A stretch of DNA of 64,000 bases, taken from NCBI RefSeq assembly GCF_028858725.1, contig NC_084759.1, positions 140,596,671 to 140,660,670 on the forward strand. Direction: 5' to 3'. Of this stretch, positions 24,155 through 35,900 are shown in pieces. This DNA comes from Colius striatus (lineage: Eukaryota > Chordata > Aves > Coliiformes > Coliidae). The notes under the pieces are model-generated. The model worked only from the letters and a program-made list of their open reading frames with translations. It did not search any database and was not told where the DNA came from. The position numbers and the translations under genes were made by a program. Each line of letters starts with the position of its first letter. Within the stretch, counting starts at the first letter, position 1.

Positions 24155-27100
24155 ATGGCGACCTACGTGCAGCTGAACACCACAGCCAAGATGCCCCTTC
24201 TGGGGCTGGGCACCTGGAAGGTAACAGCCTTAGAGAAAAGCAGGGCAGAAAAAACAACCAACCTGGAGTGGTGGTGGGATTGCTTTCCGTGAGGTGGTTT
24301 TCCTATTTGTACCTCACTAGGATACAGGTCTGTAGCATGTGCTGATTTCAGATTTTCTAAAGACTTAGGCATTATTTTCAGTCCCCCCCAGGTAAGGTAA
24401 CAGCTGCAGTGATGGCTGCCATTGATGCTGGGTACCGCCACTTTGACTGTGCCTACGTGTACCAGAACGAGAAGGAAGTTGGGGATGGGATCCAGCAGAA
24501 AATCAAGGAAGGTGTTGTGAAACGAGAAGACCTCTTCATTGTCAGTAAGGTAAGGATCTGATGACCTTCCACCCTGCAGCAGGGCGGGGAAATGTTTCAC
24601 CTATCCTGTTTTCATAGTAGGAAGCTTAAACACTGGAGCCAAACTTTAACCTGTAGGATAAGGTAATTCATAACACATTCAAGTGTAGGCACAGACGTAG
24701 CTTGGACCAGCCAGCTTGAATAAAGATGGTAGGGATAAGTTAATGCAGCTGGCATGCTACTTCAGAAACAGGTGCTGCAAGTTAATCAATTGGGCCCTGG
24801 GTGATCTCATGGGCAGAAGCAGCATATAAGGAGGTAGCTAGCAAAGGAAGGGTGGCTTCGAGTCAACTCTGGTGGTTGTACTGTGTTGCCCCTGTACGTC
24901 TCTGCACGTGCATTACTTAGACCCTCTACGTCTTTGAGTGATTATTGCCTTCACAACAACAACATTTGGTGACCCCGACGTGATTCGCTGAATTGGTTGG
25001 ATCAAGAACCCTCGGCAGAAAAGCACTTGGATTTCTGCTGGAAAAGGCAAGTAATCTGAGCAAACTGATATAATGGGAAAAATGCTAAGCAAAGAGGAAA
25101 GTCCTATTGACACCCTCCAGCATATCCTTGCGGAAAAAGGATTCAATTATGAAAGAGAGCCTTTGCTAAGGCTTGTAAGATGGGGACAGGAAGTAGGTCT
25201 CTTTGCTTCCCCCCAAGAAGTATATGAAAAAGGACACTGGGAAAAGCTAGGAGACATGTTGAATAATGCTATTGGCTTGTGTAAATTGGTATCATCCATT
25301 ATACACCAGCTAGAAGCTGAGCGTGCTGCCGCTGCTGCCATGAAAGCAGAAGCTGCTGCACCATCTGCGTTCCCAGTGGATGCTAAAAGATTCTTTGGAG
25401 GTGGTGACTTTATAGTGCCATCGGCTCCACCTCTAGAAGAAAATACTCAGAGATTCTTCGGAGGGGATAATGTTGTAATACCCTCGGCTCCACCTCTGGA
25501 AGAGGAGAGCATGGATGTGAGCCCACCTCCCCCAGAACCCCCTAGAGCACCGTTCCAGGAGCCGAATACACACATTGCTTCTCCTCCCCTCCCACCCACC
25601 CTTCACCATCCTGCCCCATCCCACCCTTCTGCTATACCTGAAGGAGTACCTAACAGAGAACGGAAGGTACGTTTTACAAATGATATGCCGTTGCCCCTGA
25701 GCTCATCAATCCCTGAGTGTATCCCTCTGCCATCATCACCCCCAACTTCTAGTGAAGATCAACAAAGACAATTATTAAAGGAAGAGTTAATACAACACGG
25801 AGAAGATATGAAACACACTTTGGCCCAGCTGGAGGAACTGATAGAAAAACCAAAAGCAACAGCTAATCAACTGTTGGAACGAATTAATGAATTAACCAAA
25901 ACAAAGATTAAAGTTTCATCCCCACAGGTACTCAGAGATCCTCGTCCAGATGATTATGATCCGGCTAAGAAATGGAGAGGCCTCATACGTGATGCGGTAA
26001 TCGAAGGCGAATTTATTCCACAAGCCTTTCCAGTAATAACAGCACAAAGAAAACGACAATGGGCACCTTTAGATTGGAAATTGGTAAGAGAAGGCCAGAA
26101 AGCAGTAATGCAATATGGCTTGTCCAACCCATACGTTCAGACATTACTGGATCATATTTTTGCCAGTGGGTTAATGACTCCATTTGACTGCCGGAAGCTT
26201 GCAGAAACTTTCCTGAAGCCCACTCAGGTATTACTATGGGAGTCTGAATGGGAAAAAAGAGTTGATCTGACGGTGGTGGAAAACATGGACTTACAACAGG
26301 GAGATCCGCGGCGAGTCGTCACAGCAGACATGATGCTGGGTAAAGGAGCATTCGCTGATCCTCAGGTACAAGCCCGGCTGCATGAAGCTATCTTGCAGCA
26401 AACACAGACACTGGCACGTCAAGCATTTAAGATTGTTCCTGATATGGGGGTGCCAGTTCCCTCATATACAACTATTATTCAAAAACCTAATGAGCCTTTC
26501 ATGACCTTCCTAGACCGTCTAAGAGCAGCTCTGGATCGTATACCAAACATGTCGGCTGAAGTAAAGGCGGAAATAGGATTACACTTAGCAGTTGCTAACG
26601 CTAATCATGACTGCAAAAAGATCCTGCAGGCTCTCCCGCGGACAGCAACTTTGGTCGACATGATAGAAGCCTGCTCTAGGGTAGGATCGTCAGCACATTT
26701 AGCTGAGGCAATGGCAACAGCATTGAAACCTTTAGTTCAAGCCCACAAAGGAGATCGGAGGCCAAAGTGCTTTAACTGTGGAAAAATAGGACACGTGAAA
26801 AATCAATGTCGGTCCAGACCATTGGTATGGACAAACAGCTCCGCCAGGCCATCTGGGTCCAATGGCAGATTTCATGGTAATTGTTACAGATGTGGCAAGT
26901 TTGGCCATAGAGCCACTGAGTGCCGCTCTCGAGTGGCCAGACATACAATGCATAAGGGAAACGGGTTGACGAGCGCAAAAAGGGCGAGCGCGATGACACA
27001 AAAACGCCCTTCAACACCAAGAGCTGCCTGGATGGCCTCAGATCAGCCACTGCAGGAAGCGCAGGAGTGGATGTGGAAACAGCAGTAGATGTAACCATCC

Positions 27101-30100
27101 ACAACACAGAGGTAACAATTATCTCCTCTAATGTTAATGGACCCCTTGGCTATGGATTAAGCGCTTTGCTTTTAGGACGGTCATCGGCCTCTCGACAGGG
27201 TATTTTTGTGCTCCCCGGTGTAATTGATGCAGACTATGAAGGAAATATTGGAATAATGGTTAAAGTTTGGCAGCCACCAGTTCATATACCTAAAGGAACT
27301 AAAATAGCGCAATTAGTTCCTTTCAGAGCTAAAGTTCCTTTCGCAGGAAGTCGTAAACGTCGAGACGGTGGTTTTGGATCCACTGGAGTACCTGAGGTAA
27401 GACTGGCGGTGCCGCTTTCACAGGGAAAGCCCACTCAGACGGTTGTATTCCAACATCCAAATGGTGAACACATGGTTGGGTACAACACATTACTAGATAC
27501 GGGAGCAGATGTTACTATTGTCCCATTATCCTATTGGCCAAAAAGCTGGCCTTTAGAGAATTTAGACACCCCTGTCGTTGGAGTAGGAGGAATACAGATG
27601 ACAAAAATTAGCACAGACCTGATTTCCGTATGTATACAGGGCGAAGAGAATAGATGTGTGCAAATTAGGCCCTATGTAATGAATACTTCAGTTTGGCTTT
27701 TGGGTAGAGACGCCTTAAGCCAAATGGGCTTTCGTTTGTCAAATGAAAATTTTTAATGGCGGCCATTGATGGGCGACCAATCCTGAAGTTAACCTGGCTA
27801 ACAGATAAACCAGTTTGGATTGATCAATGGCCGCTAAGCAAAGAAAAGCTCGCCCACATTCATGAATTAGTAAATGAACAACTAGAGAAGGGTCATATTA
27901 AGCCATCCACCAGTCCATGGAATACACCAATTTTTACTATCCCTAAAAAATCAGGGAGGTGGAGGCTGTTACATGATTTAAGAGCTGTTAATGCAGTGAT
28001 GCAGGACATGGGTGCTTTACAGCCAGGATTACCCTCTCCTGCAATGCTTCCAAAAGAGTGGCCCCTGTTGGTGATTGACTTAAAGGACTGTTTTTTCACA
28101 ATTCCCTTACATGAGGATGACAGTGAGAAGTTTGCCTTTACAGTACCATCGATTAACAAACAAGAGCCAGCAAAACGATATCAATGGACTGTTTTACCTC
28201 AGGGAATGAAGAACTCACCAACTATTTGTCAAACTTATGTTGCCTGGGCACTGGCACCTCTGCGCAAAAAATACCCTCGTGTCTTATTTTACCATTATAT
28301 GGATGATATCTTGATTGCAGGAAAAGACCTGGACCAGCATCGCATTCTACAAGAAGTGAACCGACAGTTAAGCAACTCCGGGTTGGTGATCGCGCCAGAG
28401 AAGGTACAAATGCACGCCTCTTGGAAATATTTAGGTAATATTATCACTGATGCGCGCATTTATCCTCAGAAGGTGGCAATTAAAACAGATATTGCTAACT
28501 TAACAGACGTTCAAAAGCTGATAGGTGATATCCAATGGGTACGAACCATATGTGGTATCACAAATGAGGATCTTGCGCCACTAATGCCTTTGTTAAAGGG
28601 CTCAGTAGAGGCTGATAGTGCGCGAAGACTGTCTCGGCAGCAAATCCAAGCAATAGAAAAAATAGGAAGCAAGATAGTCAATAACTACAGTCACCGATAT
28701 GATCCTGACTTGTCAATTAACATTGCTGTGATAAGTCAAAACCAGCATGTAATGGCAATCTTGATGCAATGGGATTCAGTAGCGAAAGACCCATTGAGGA
28801 TCTTGGAGTGGATATTTTTGCCATATAATTTACAAAAAACAATTACCACAAGGCTTGAGGCAATTGCAAAAATAATAGTTAAGGCCAGGAAACGTCTGCT
28901 GGAAATAGCAGGGATTGAGGCAGACATCATTTTCGTTCCTCTCACAGATGAGTTCTTGAACTGGGCACTGCAACAATCTGATGAATTACAGTGGGCCTTA
29001 TTGTCATATCCAGGAACTATAAATAATCATTATCCGGCCCATAAATTGTTCTCTGTTAAATTTCAAATGGAAGACCGGCCGTTGAGATCAGCAGTACCCG
29101 TTAAAGGCCTGACTGTTTTTACCGACGCCAGTAAGATCCAAGCCAAAGCAGGAGTGGTTTGGTGGGAAAATGGAAAATGGCAAAATCTAACTGTCCACTC
29201 CCCAGGCAGTTCAGTTCAACTGCTGGAACTGATGGCTGTAGTTAAAACTTTTGAGAAATGGTCAGACGTCCCATTAAACATCATCTCCGATTCCCTCTAT
29301 GTGGTCGATGCTGTCACTCGATTAGAGAGAGCGCTGTTGAAAGAAATCTCTAATCAGAATCTGTATAACTTATTTCTGAGACTCTGGCATCAGATAAATG
29401 AACGGCAAACTGCTTATTATATTGGACATATTCGAAGCCATTCGGGCTTAAAAGATGGCCTATCAGTTGGCAATGAAATTGTTGACAGGATAGTGGCAGC
29501 TCCTTTATTGATACCTACGGGGCCAATAATTGACAAATTTTCTCAAGCCCGAAGATCGCACGATTTTTTTCATCAAAGTGCGAAAATGCTGGCGAAGCAG
29601 TTTGACCTGACCATATCGGACGCTCAGGGTATTGTTTCCACGTGCCCTGCATGCCAGAATCAGATCGGCCTAGGTGTAGGAGTCAATCCCAGGGGTCTGG
29701 CACCATTAGGTATATGGCAATCAGATATCACTGTCTATGCTCCTTTTGGGCGATTTAAACGTATACATGTTACTATTGATACTTATTCAGCCATGGTCTG
29801 GGCCACAGCCTTAACCAGTGACAGTTCTCGAGACGTCATAAGACATTGGAGGAGTTGCTTTGCTGTCCTTGGTGTTCCAAGAGAGATAAAAACTGATAAT
29901 GGCTCGGGATACATAGCCAGTAAAACACGTAAGTTTCTAAACTTATGGGGTGTTAAACATACTACTGGTATCCCAGGAAATTCCACCGGTCAAGCCATTA
30001 TTGAACGTACACATCAAACCTTAAAAGGCCTTCTAGAAAAACAAAAAACGGGGGAAGAGGGGGTGAGTCCTCAAGACAGACTAATGAAAGCCCTTTATAC

Positions 30101-32952
30101 AATGAATCATCTCAGAATTGTGGCAAACCGGAATGAACCACCGGCATTAACACACTTTGCCCAAATGAGTCGGGATTTGGATTTTACTGACAAACCTAAA
30201 GTTTGGTATAAGAATCCCACTACTGGAGAGTGGCAAGGACCTGCAGATCTGTTAACGTGGGGAAGAGGCTATGCTTGTGTCATTACAGATCAAGGTCCCC
30301 GATGGATTCCGGCAAAATGGATCAAGCCACATCAACAGAAAGGACTTAACTGTAAGACCAATGGAAAAAACAATCTTGAGGAAAGAACCAAGTGATCCAC
30401 CCTCAATCCATCACTCTATTAAAATGTAAACCCTCGCAACTGTGGCACCACTTAGGCTGCTGTAAATTCCTTCAGCTATAAAAGAATTAAAGAACTTAAG
30501 ATGACCAACAGATGAAGAGATACTTCCATCTTATTGATAATGCTCACAGATCAGCATGCTAAAGGATCTGAAGAAAAGTCCAGAACTACATCAGGAAAAA
30601 GAAATATCAGTGGAGCTACCAAGACCTCATCCCTTCCTGCCAGTGTGCGTCCCTCCTACCAACACATATCAGATTGTTTATTTTGACTTTATGGATTTCT
30701 GTATTGTATTGTTCAGCGATGTAGCTGTTATTGACCTTTTGTTGTAAACTCATGGCCATGGGTAAAAATATTTATGTTTTCTTCATGTACCTTTAATTCT
30801 GAAATGTGTTGCTAAAGGCTGGCTGGTTCAAAAAAGAAAAAGGGGGGAATTGTAGGCACAGACGTAGCTTGGACCAGCCAGCTTGAATAAAGATGGTAGG
30901 GATAAGTTAATGCAGCTGGCATGCTACTTCAGAAACAGGTGCTGCAAGTTAATCAATTGGGCCCTGGGTGATCTCATGGGCAGAAGCAGCATATAAGGAG
31001 GTAGCTAGCAAAGGAAGGGTGGCTTCGAGTCAACTCTGGTGGTTGTACTGTGTTGCCCCTGTACGTCTCTGCACGTGCATTACTTAGACCCTCTACGTCT
31101 TTGAGTGATTATTGCCTTCACAACAACAACATTCAAGTTACTCCTGATACAAGTTTACTGCTTCATCTCATTCTTTATAAACAGCTGGCAACACAAAAAG
31201 TTCCATTTAAATATAAGAAAAAACTAATTTTACTGTGAGGGTGACGGAGCACTGGCACAGGCTGCCCAGGGAGGATGTAGAGTCTCCTTTCTTAGAGGTC
31301 TGGACATGTTCCTTTGCGACCTGATCTAGGTGACCCTGCTTCTGCAGGGGGGTTGGACCAGATGATCGCTAAAGGTCCCTTCCAACCCAACAAGCATACA
31401 TTGTGTCTGTGCCCTGTTGTGGTCTGGCACACCGCTGAGCAGACCCACATGTGCTGGGGGATGGAGGAGGAGAGGTCAGCTGTAGACCAGCTGGTGCAGA
31501 AGAAGGGAAGCAGGAAAAGGCAGAAAGGGCCAGGCACCACCAGACAAAGGTAGAAACCCACAATGCAGAGTGTCATGGACGTATATAGAGGCAGAACCCG
31601 TTTGGTAATGGCACCTCATTGACTGCTAAAGCATAGCAGAGGAGATGAGCTTGGTGGTGGCTCGTGCTTGTTCCAGCAGCCGGGTCCCCAGCCCTGCCAA
31701 AGGGGTGTCTCTACCGTGTGAGGAAGAGCAGGTTCTGGGCATCTTGGGACAGTGTAATCTGCTCAGCACATGTCCCAAGGAAGGTGTGCTGGGTGAGTTC
31801 TCCTTCTCTTGCTTACTAAGGAAAACAGGCTGTTTAGCTGCATCCTGGAGTTACTTCTTACCTTGGTTTATAAAGGTTGGTGACAGCCACCTCTTTGTGG
31901 CTTGGCTTATGTTTGCTTGGCTTTGCCTGTGTATGTTTTTTAAAAGGAGATGTACAAATGGTCAAATCTGACAGAAACTTTTCATGAGCTCAGCCATTCT
32001 GTCCTACCCAAACCTGACTTTGCAATAGGAGATTTTCCCTACAGATCTGTCTGATCATGTACACTCCCAATGCACATATCACACTCAGTGTGACAGGCCA
32101 GTCCAATCTGAAAAGCCGTAGGACGGTCTCATTCCACATCACCTTTCAAAGAAAATGGAGCATTTCTGCCCTGTGCAGGACAGCACCCAAGAGCTTTAAC
32201 TCGGGAGGTCACAGTATGCCTTGTTTTTTTGTCTCTAGCTGTGGTGCACATTTCATGAAAAGCCTCTGGTGAAGGCAGCCTGTCAGAAAACTCTCACTGA
32301 CCTGAAACTGGATTACCTGGATCTCTACCTCATGCACTGGCCTCTTGGGTTCAAGGTACAGTAAGTGCAATGCCCTTGGCTTTCTCTCCTGAGAAATGTC
32401 CTCCAAACTGCCAGTAACACTTGCAGCACTACTGCTGCTCCAGTCCAGAAGGAGCTTGTGTCTGTTGTGTGCACCAGCACAGCTTAACTCTGCCCATGTG
32501 AGCCCAGCTCTTCATCTCTGCCTCTGAGACTGCTGCTGGCACAGCGTCCTCTGCCCTTGTGAGAACAGAGATGCAGACCTAGCACTAAGATCAGGCCTCC
32601 CAGCTGCAAGCATAAGTTATGTAATTTTCCCTTCTTTTACAAATCCAAATCATGCTCATCTGAAAATTACCCCTTGTGGGAAGGAGGGCTGTGCTTTGCT
32701 GCCTGACAAAAATTCCTTCCTCTGCATGCTACAGAATCACTTAGTACAAGAAAATGCTTCTGGTTTCCATGTCTGTCTTTAATCACCAAGCACTTAATAC
32801 AGTCCAGATTGAGCTGACCTTTGCTTGTAGAAGCCTTAGTGTTTCTTCACAGGCCTGGGATTTAAAAAGATGAAGTTTTTTTACACCAAACTTCTGCAGA
32901 CTACATGTACATCAAAGGATTTATTTCCTTTCACACATGAGTGGGGGGGGGG

Positions 32953-32987
<35 letters not shown>

Positions 32988-35900
32988 CCATCCTTAGCCT
33001 TCCTTTCTGCTACATCCAGATCAAAATCTCCATTCTGCCTAATGCTTTTGAGTTCCACTCCATTCAGTTCTCTCAGTATTGCTTTAGTTAGCTTTGTGCA
33101 CAAAGCTGTCAAGTGAATCTGCATAATATTGTGGCATCTACAAAATCCCAACCACTCAAAATACTTTGGTCACATTGTCTAGTTACAGGCTGGTTTAACA
33201 TTCCTAAGACAGCAACTTAAATACTGAGTTTCCCCACAGGAAACCTGCCAGCAGTATCTTTTTCGGCAAATGCACTCCAGGATAAATGTGTACCTCTACA
33301 GGACCAAAGTCAGTCCTTCACATACCTCAGTAAAAACAACTACAGAAGCTATTATTCCTAAATGGACATAAGGGAATAATAGATGAATAATAGTGAACCC
33401 ATGTAAGGCTCCAGGATATTGCTCTATGAGCAAATCGTTTCCCTGCAGGCATTTTGCAGAACAGCACTTCAGTGGGTGCAGCAGAAACCCCCATCTTTCT
33501 TGGAATAGCAGGTGGCGCAAATGTCATGAACTCAGAATAAGAAATTACTGAAGAATTAAGTATGATGAGAATCCCTTGAGCTTTTTTCATGCCCCGTTAA
33601 GATTTAACTCCTCACATTGCTGTTTGGTTCTTTTCCATAGCTAATGTCTCAAAAGAAATTATTTCAAGCATTTTCTCTGTTGCTGACAGGCAGGACAGGA
33701 GGTGTTTCCCATAGATGACAAAGGCATGGCTATACCCAGCAATACAGATATTCTGCAGACATGGGAGGTAAGTTCAGCCACAGAGAAAACTCCCTTGTCA
33801 CCAGTGTTCTCCATGTTTTCATTACCTTCAACAGTCACAGAAACACTGTCTCATCAAAGCAAAAAATTAGTTGGAAGAAACATAAGACGGTACAAAGTAG
33901 CTTTTCATAAGGTGCATGTTGAGTCATTATTCCTCAAGTGCCTTAGGTGATTGCCCATCTGACTGAACGGCACAATCACTTTCAGTGGAGCTGCAGATCA
34001 CACTGAGGGTAGGAAAAGTTCATTGCTCGAGCAGAACAACTGCACAATTGTCTTCACCACAGTTCTTGTGTCCTTCCTGAATCACTCAAATAAATTTTAC
34101 AGAAATGAAGATACTGCAGGTTGAGATCTGGCCTACAGTGTGGGGCACAGCTTCCCAGTGCTTGCACAGTACTGAACTACTAAGTGGCATCCTTCCTATC
34201 CTCAAGCGGCTTGGTGCGAATTTACACAAACTCAGAGAATGAGAAGTTGGTCATGGGTGAGACAACACTAATGTAGCACCAGTACCTGCCCTTCCCTCAG
34301 AGAACTTTGCAACTCTGAATAGTTATTTTGTGCTTCCCACGATGGCAAAGGTGCAAGTCCAGGAAGAAAATGTCCTGCCTTGCATCCCAGATGCTGACTT
34401 TGCTGCCCTTTGTGTTAGGCCATGGAAGAGCTGGTGGATGCTGGTCTGGTAAAAGCCATTGGAATCTCCAACTTTAACCATGAGCAGACTGAAAGAATCC
34501 TGAACAAGCCAGGACTGAAATACAAGCCCGCAAATAACCAGGTAAGCTGCAAAGAGAGGGCGGGTGAATTGTTTTCAGGGATTATAAGGATTTTATTACA
34601 GTTGAATTAGGAGATGGAAAAAAGGAGAACACAGTAGACACTCTGTGTGTTCCAAATTTGCTCTGCGGATATTTCTCAGTACAGAAGGCACTTGAATACA
34701 TCCCTTTTTGTCTCATCTTGCCAAGCTGGACTATTTCCCTGTTAACATTCTTCCTGGAAGAATAAAGATTCCAGAGATGAGTTTTGTGAAACCCTCACAG
34801 TAAAAATCATATAAGCATAGTATAAAAATAGGTGTCTTCAATACTAAGAAAGCATCTTATAATGTAGTCCCCAGGCAAATTAGGAGAAAGGGCAGCCTCT
34901 AATTGGATTAGGAACTAATTTGTGGAGCACAATATTAGAACAGTTCTGGTACTATCAGCCTCTGTGCCTTTATGTTGGCAGATTGAATGTCATCCATACC
35001 TTACCCAGGAGAAGCTGATCAAGTACTGTCAATCCAAAGGGATTGCTGTAACAGCATACTGTCCCCTTGGCTCTCCTGACAGACCATGGTAAGATTGCTT
35101 TGTGCTTTGCAAGGGAGCTGGCATGGAGTGTGCTTCAAGCACTGAGATAGTAAATGCATCATTAGTCATTAATTTAAATACAGGTTTCTCTTTCTGTGGA
35201 AGTTTCTTGACACTAATTTCTTTCCCTTCTGTAGGGCTAAGCCAGAGGATCCTTCCCTTCTGGATGACCCCAGGATCGGAGAGATTGCAGCTAAACACAA
35301 GAAAACTCCAGCACAGGTAGGCAGTGAGTATCCCTTCCTGTAACAGAGCCATTAAAGAAAACACAGTGGGTAAACTTCTATCCGTTTCCCATGAATTGTG
35401 GCAATTGTACCAATGCAGATATTTGAGGGTTTTTGATTATATGGCCTGGAAGACATGTTACTATTATCTCTTTGGCCCTCAAAAAGATTCCAGACCCATC
35501 TTCTGATTTCACTGCTCCTCTGAAGTCCTCTTGCAGAGAATGGAAGCCTTGCATAGACTGCTGAAAGCCCAGGTGGGAAGAAATGGAATTGACTGTCCCA
35601 AAACTGGATGTGAAAGGAGACCTTCTGTCTGGGCCTCCACCACTTGCCTCCTTGGCCACTGAGAGGGAGAGTGATTCAAAACGCAGCTCTGCACAAATGA
35701 CTCTATCTTGGGGAAGACAGCTGTTGGAACAGGCTCTGCTTCCTCCAGAGCAGAAGCTGGCCTCTCTCTGACTCAGTGCTCTGTTCCCACAGGTTCTCCT
35801 TCGCTTCCAGATCCAGAGAAATGTGATTGTGATTCCCAAGTCTGTCACGCCACAGCGCATTGTGGAGAACTTCAAGGTGAGCCGCTAAGAGTGAGCCGGG

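Larger units (their letters stand above)
24684..31131 (+). mobile_element. Endogenous retrovirus, class II (beta-like), coding-intact, no env
   Basis: This is a 6,448-bp provirus in intron 2 of AKR1B copy A. The order is 5' LTR, tRNA-Trp-type primer site, gag, dUTPase-protease, pol, polypurine tract, 3' LTR. All three frames are open and are joined by two -1 frameshift sites. The two LTRs are 281 bp each and I see no difference between them. A 6-bp target duplication flanks the element. Only 455 bases separate the pol stop from the 3' LTR, and they contain no envelope frame, so the copy could move only within the cell or with help. The dUTPase fused to protease, the two slippery heptamers and the integrase tail indicate a betaretrovirus-like (class II) lineage; the primer site resembles that of avian alpharetroviruses. 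Identical LTRs imply a very recent insertion that may be polymorphic. Confidence 0.95.

Noticed and set aside
30556-30747. A small frame after pol as an env remnant
   Set aside because: 63 codons, no signal peptide, cleavage site or fusion peptide; no support for env.
33702-33950. An 82-codon frame with recognisable start
   Set aside because: Only the first part is AKR1B exon 4; the rest is translated intron.
35378-35875. A 165-codon minus-strand frame with a near copy at 46084-46302 and a plus-strand counterpart at 59523
   Set aside because: It is antisense to AKR1B exon 8 and its flanking introns; its repetition follows from the duplicated genes.
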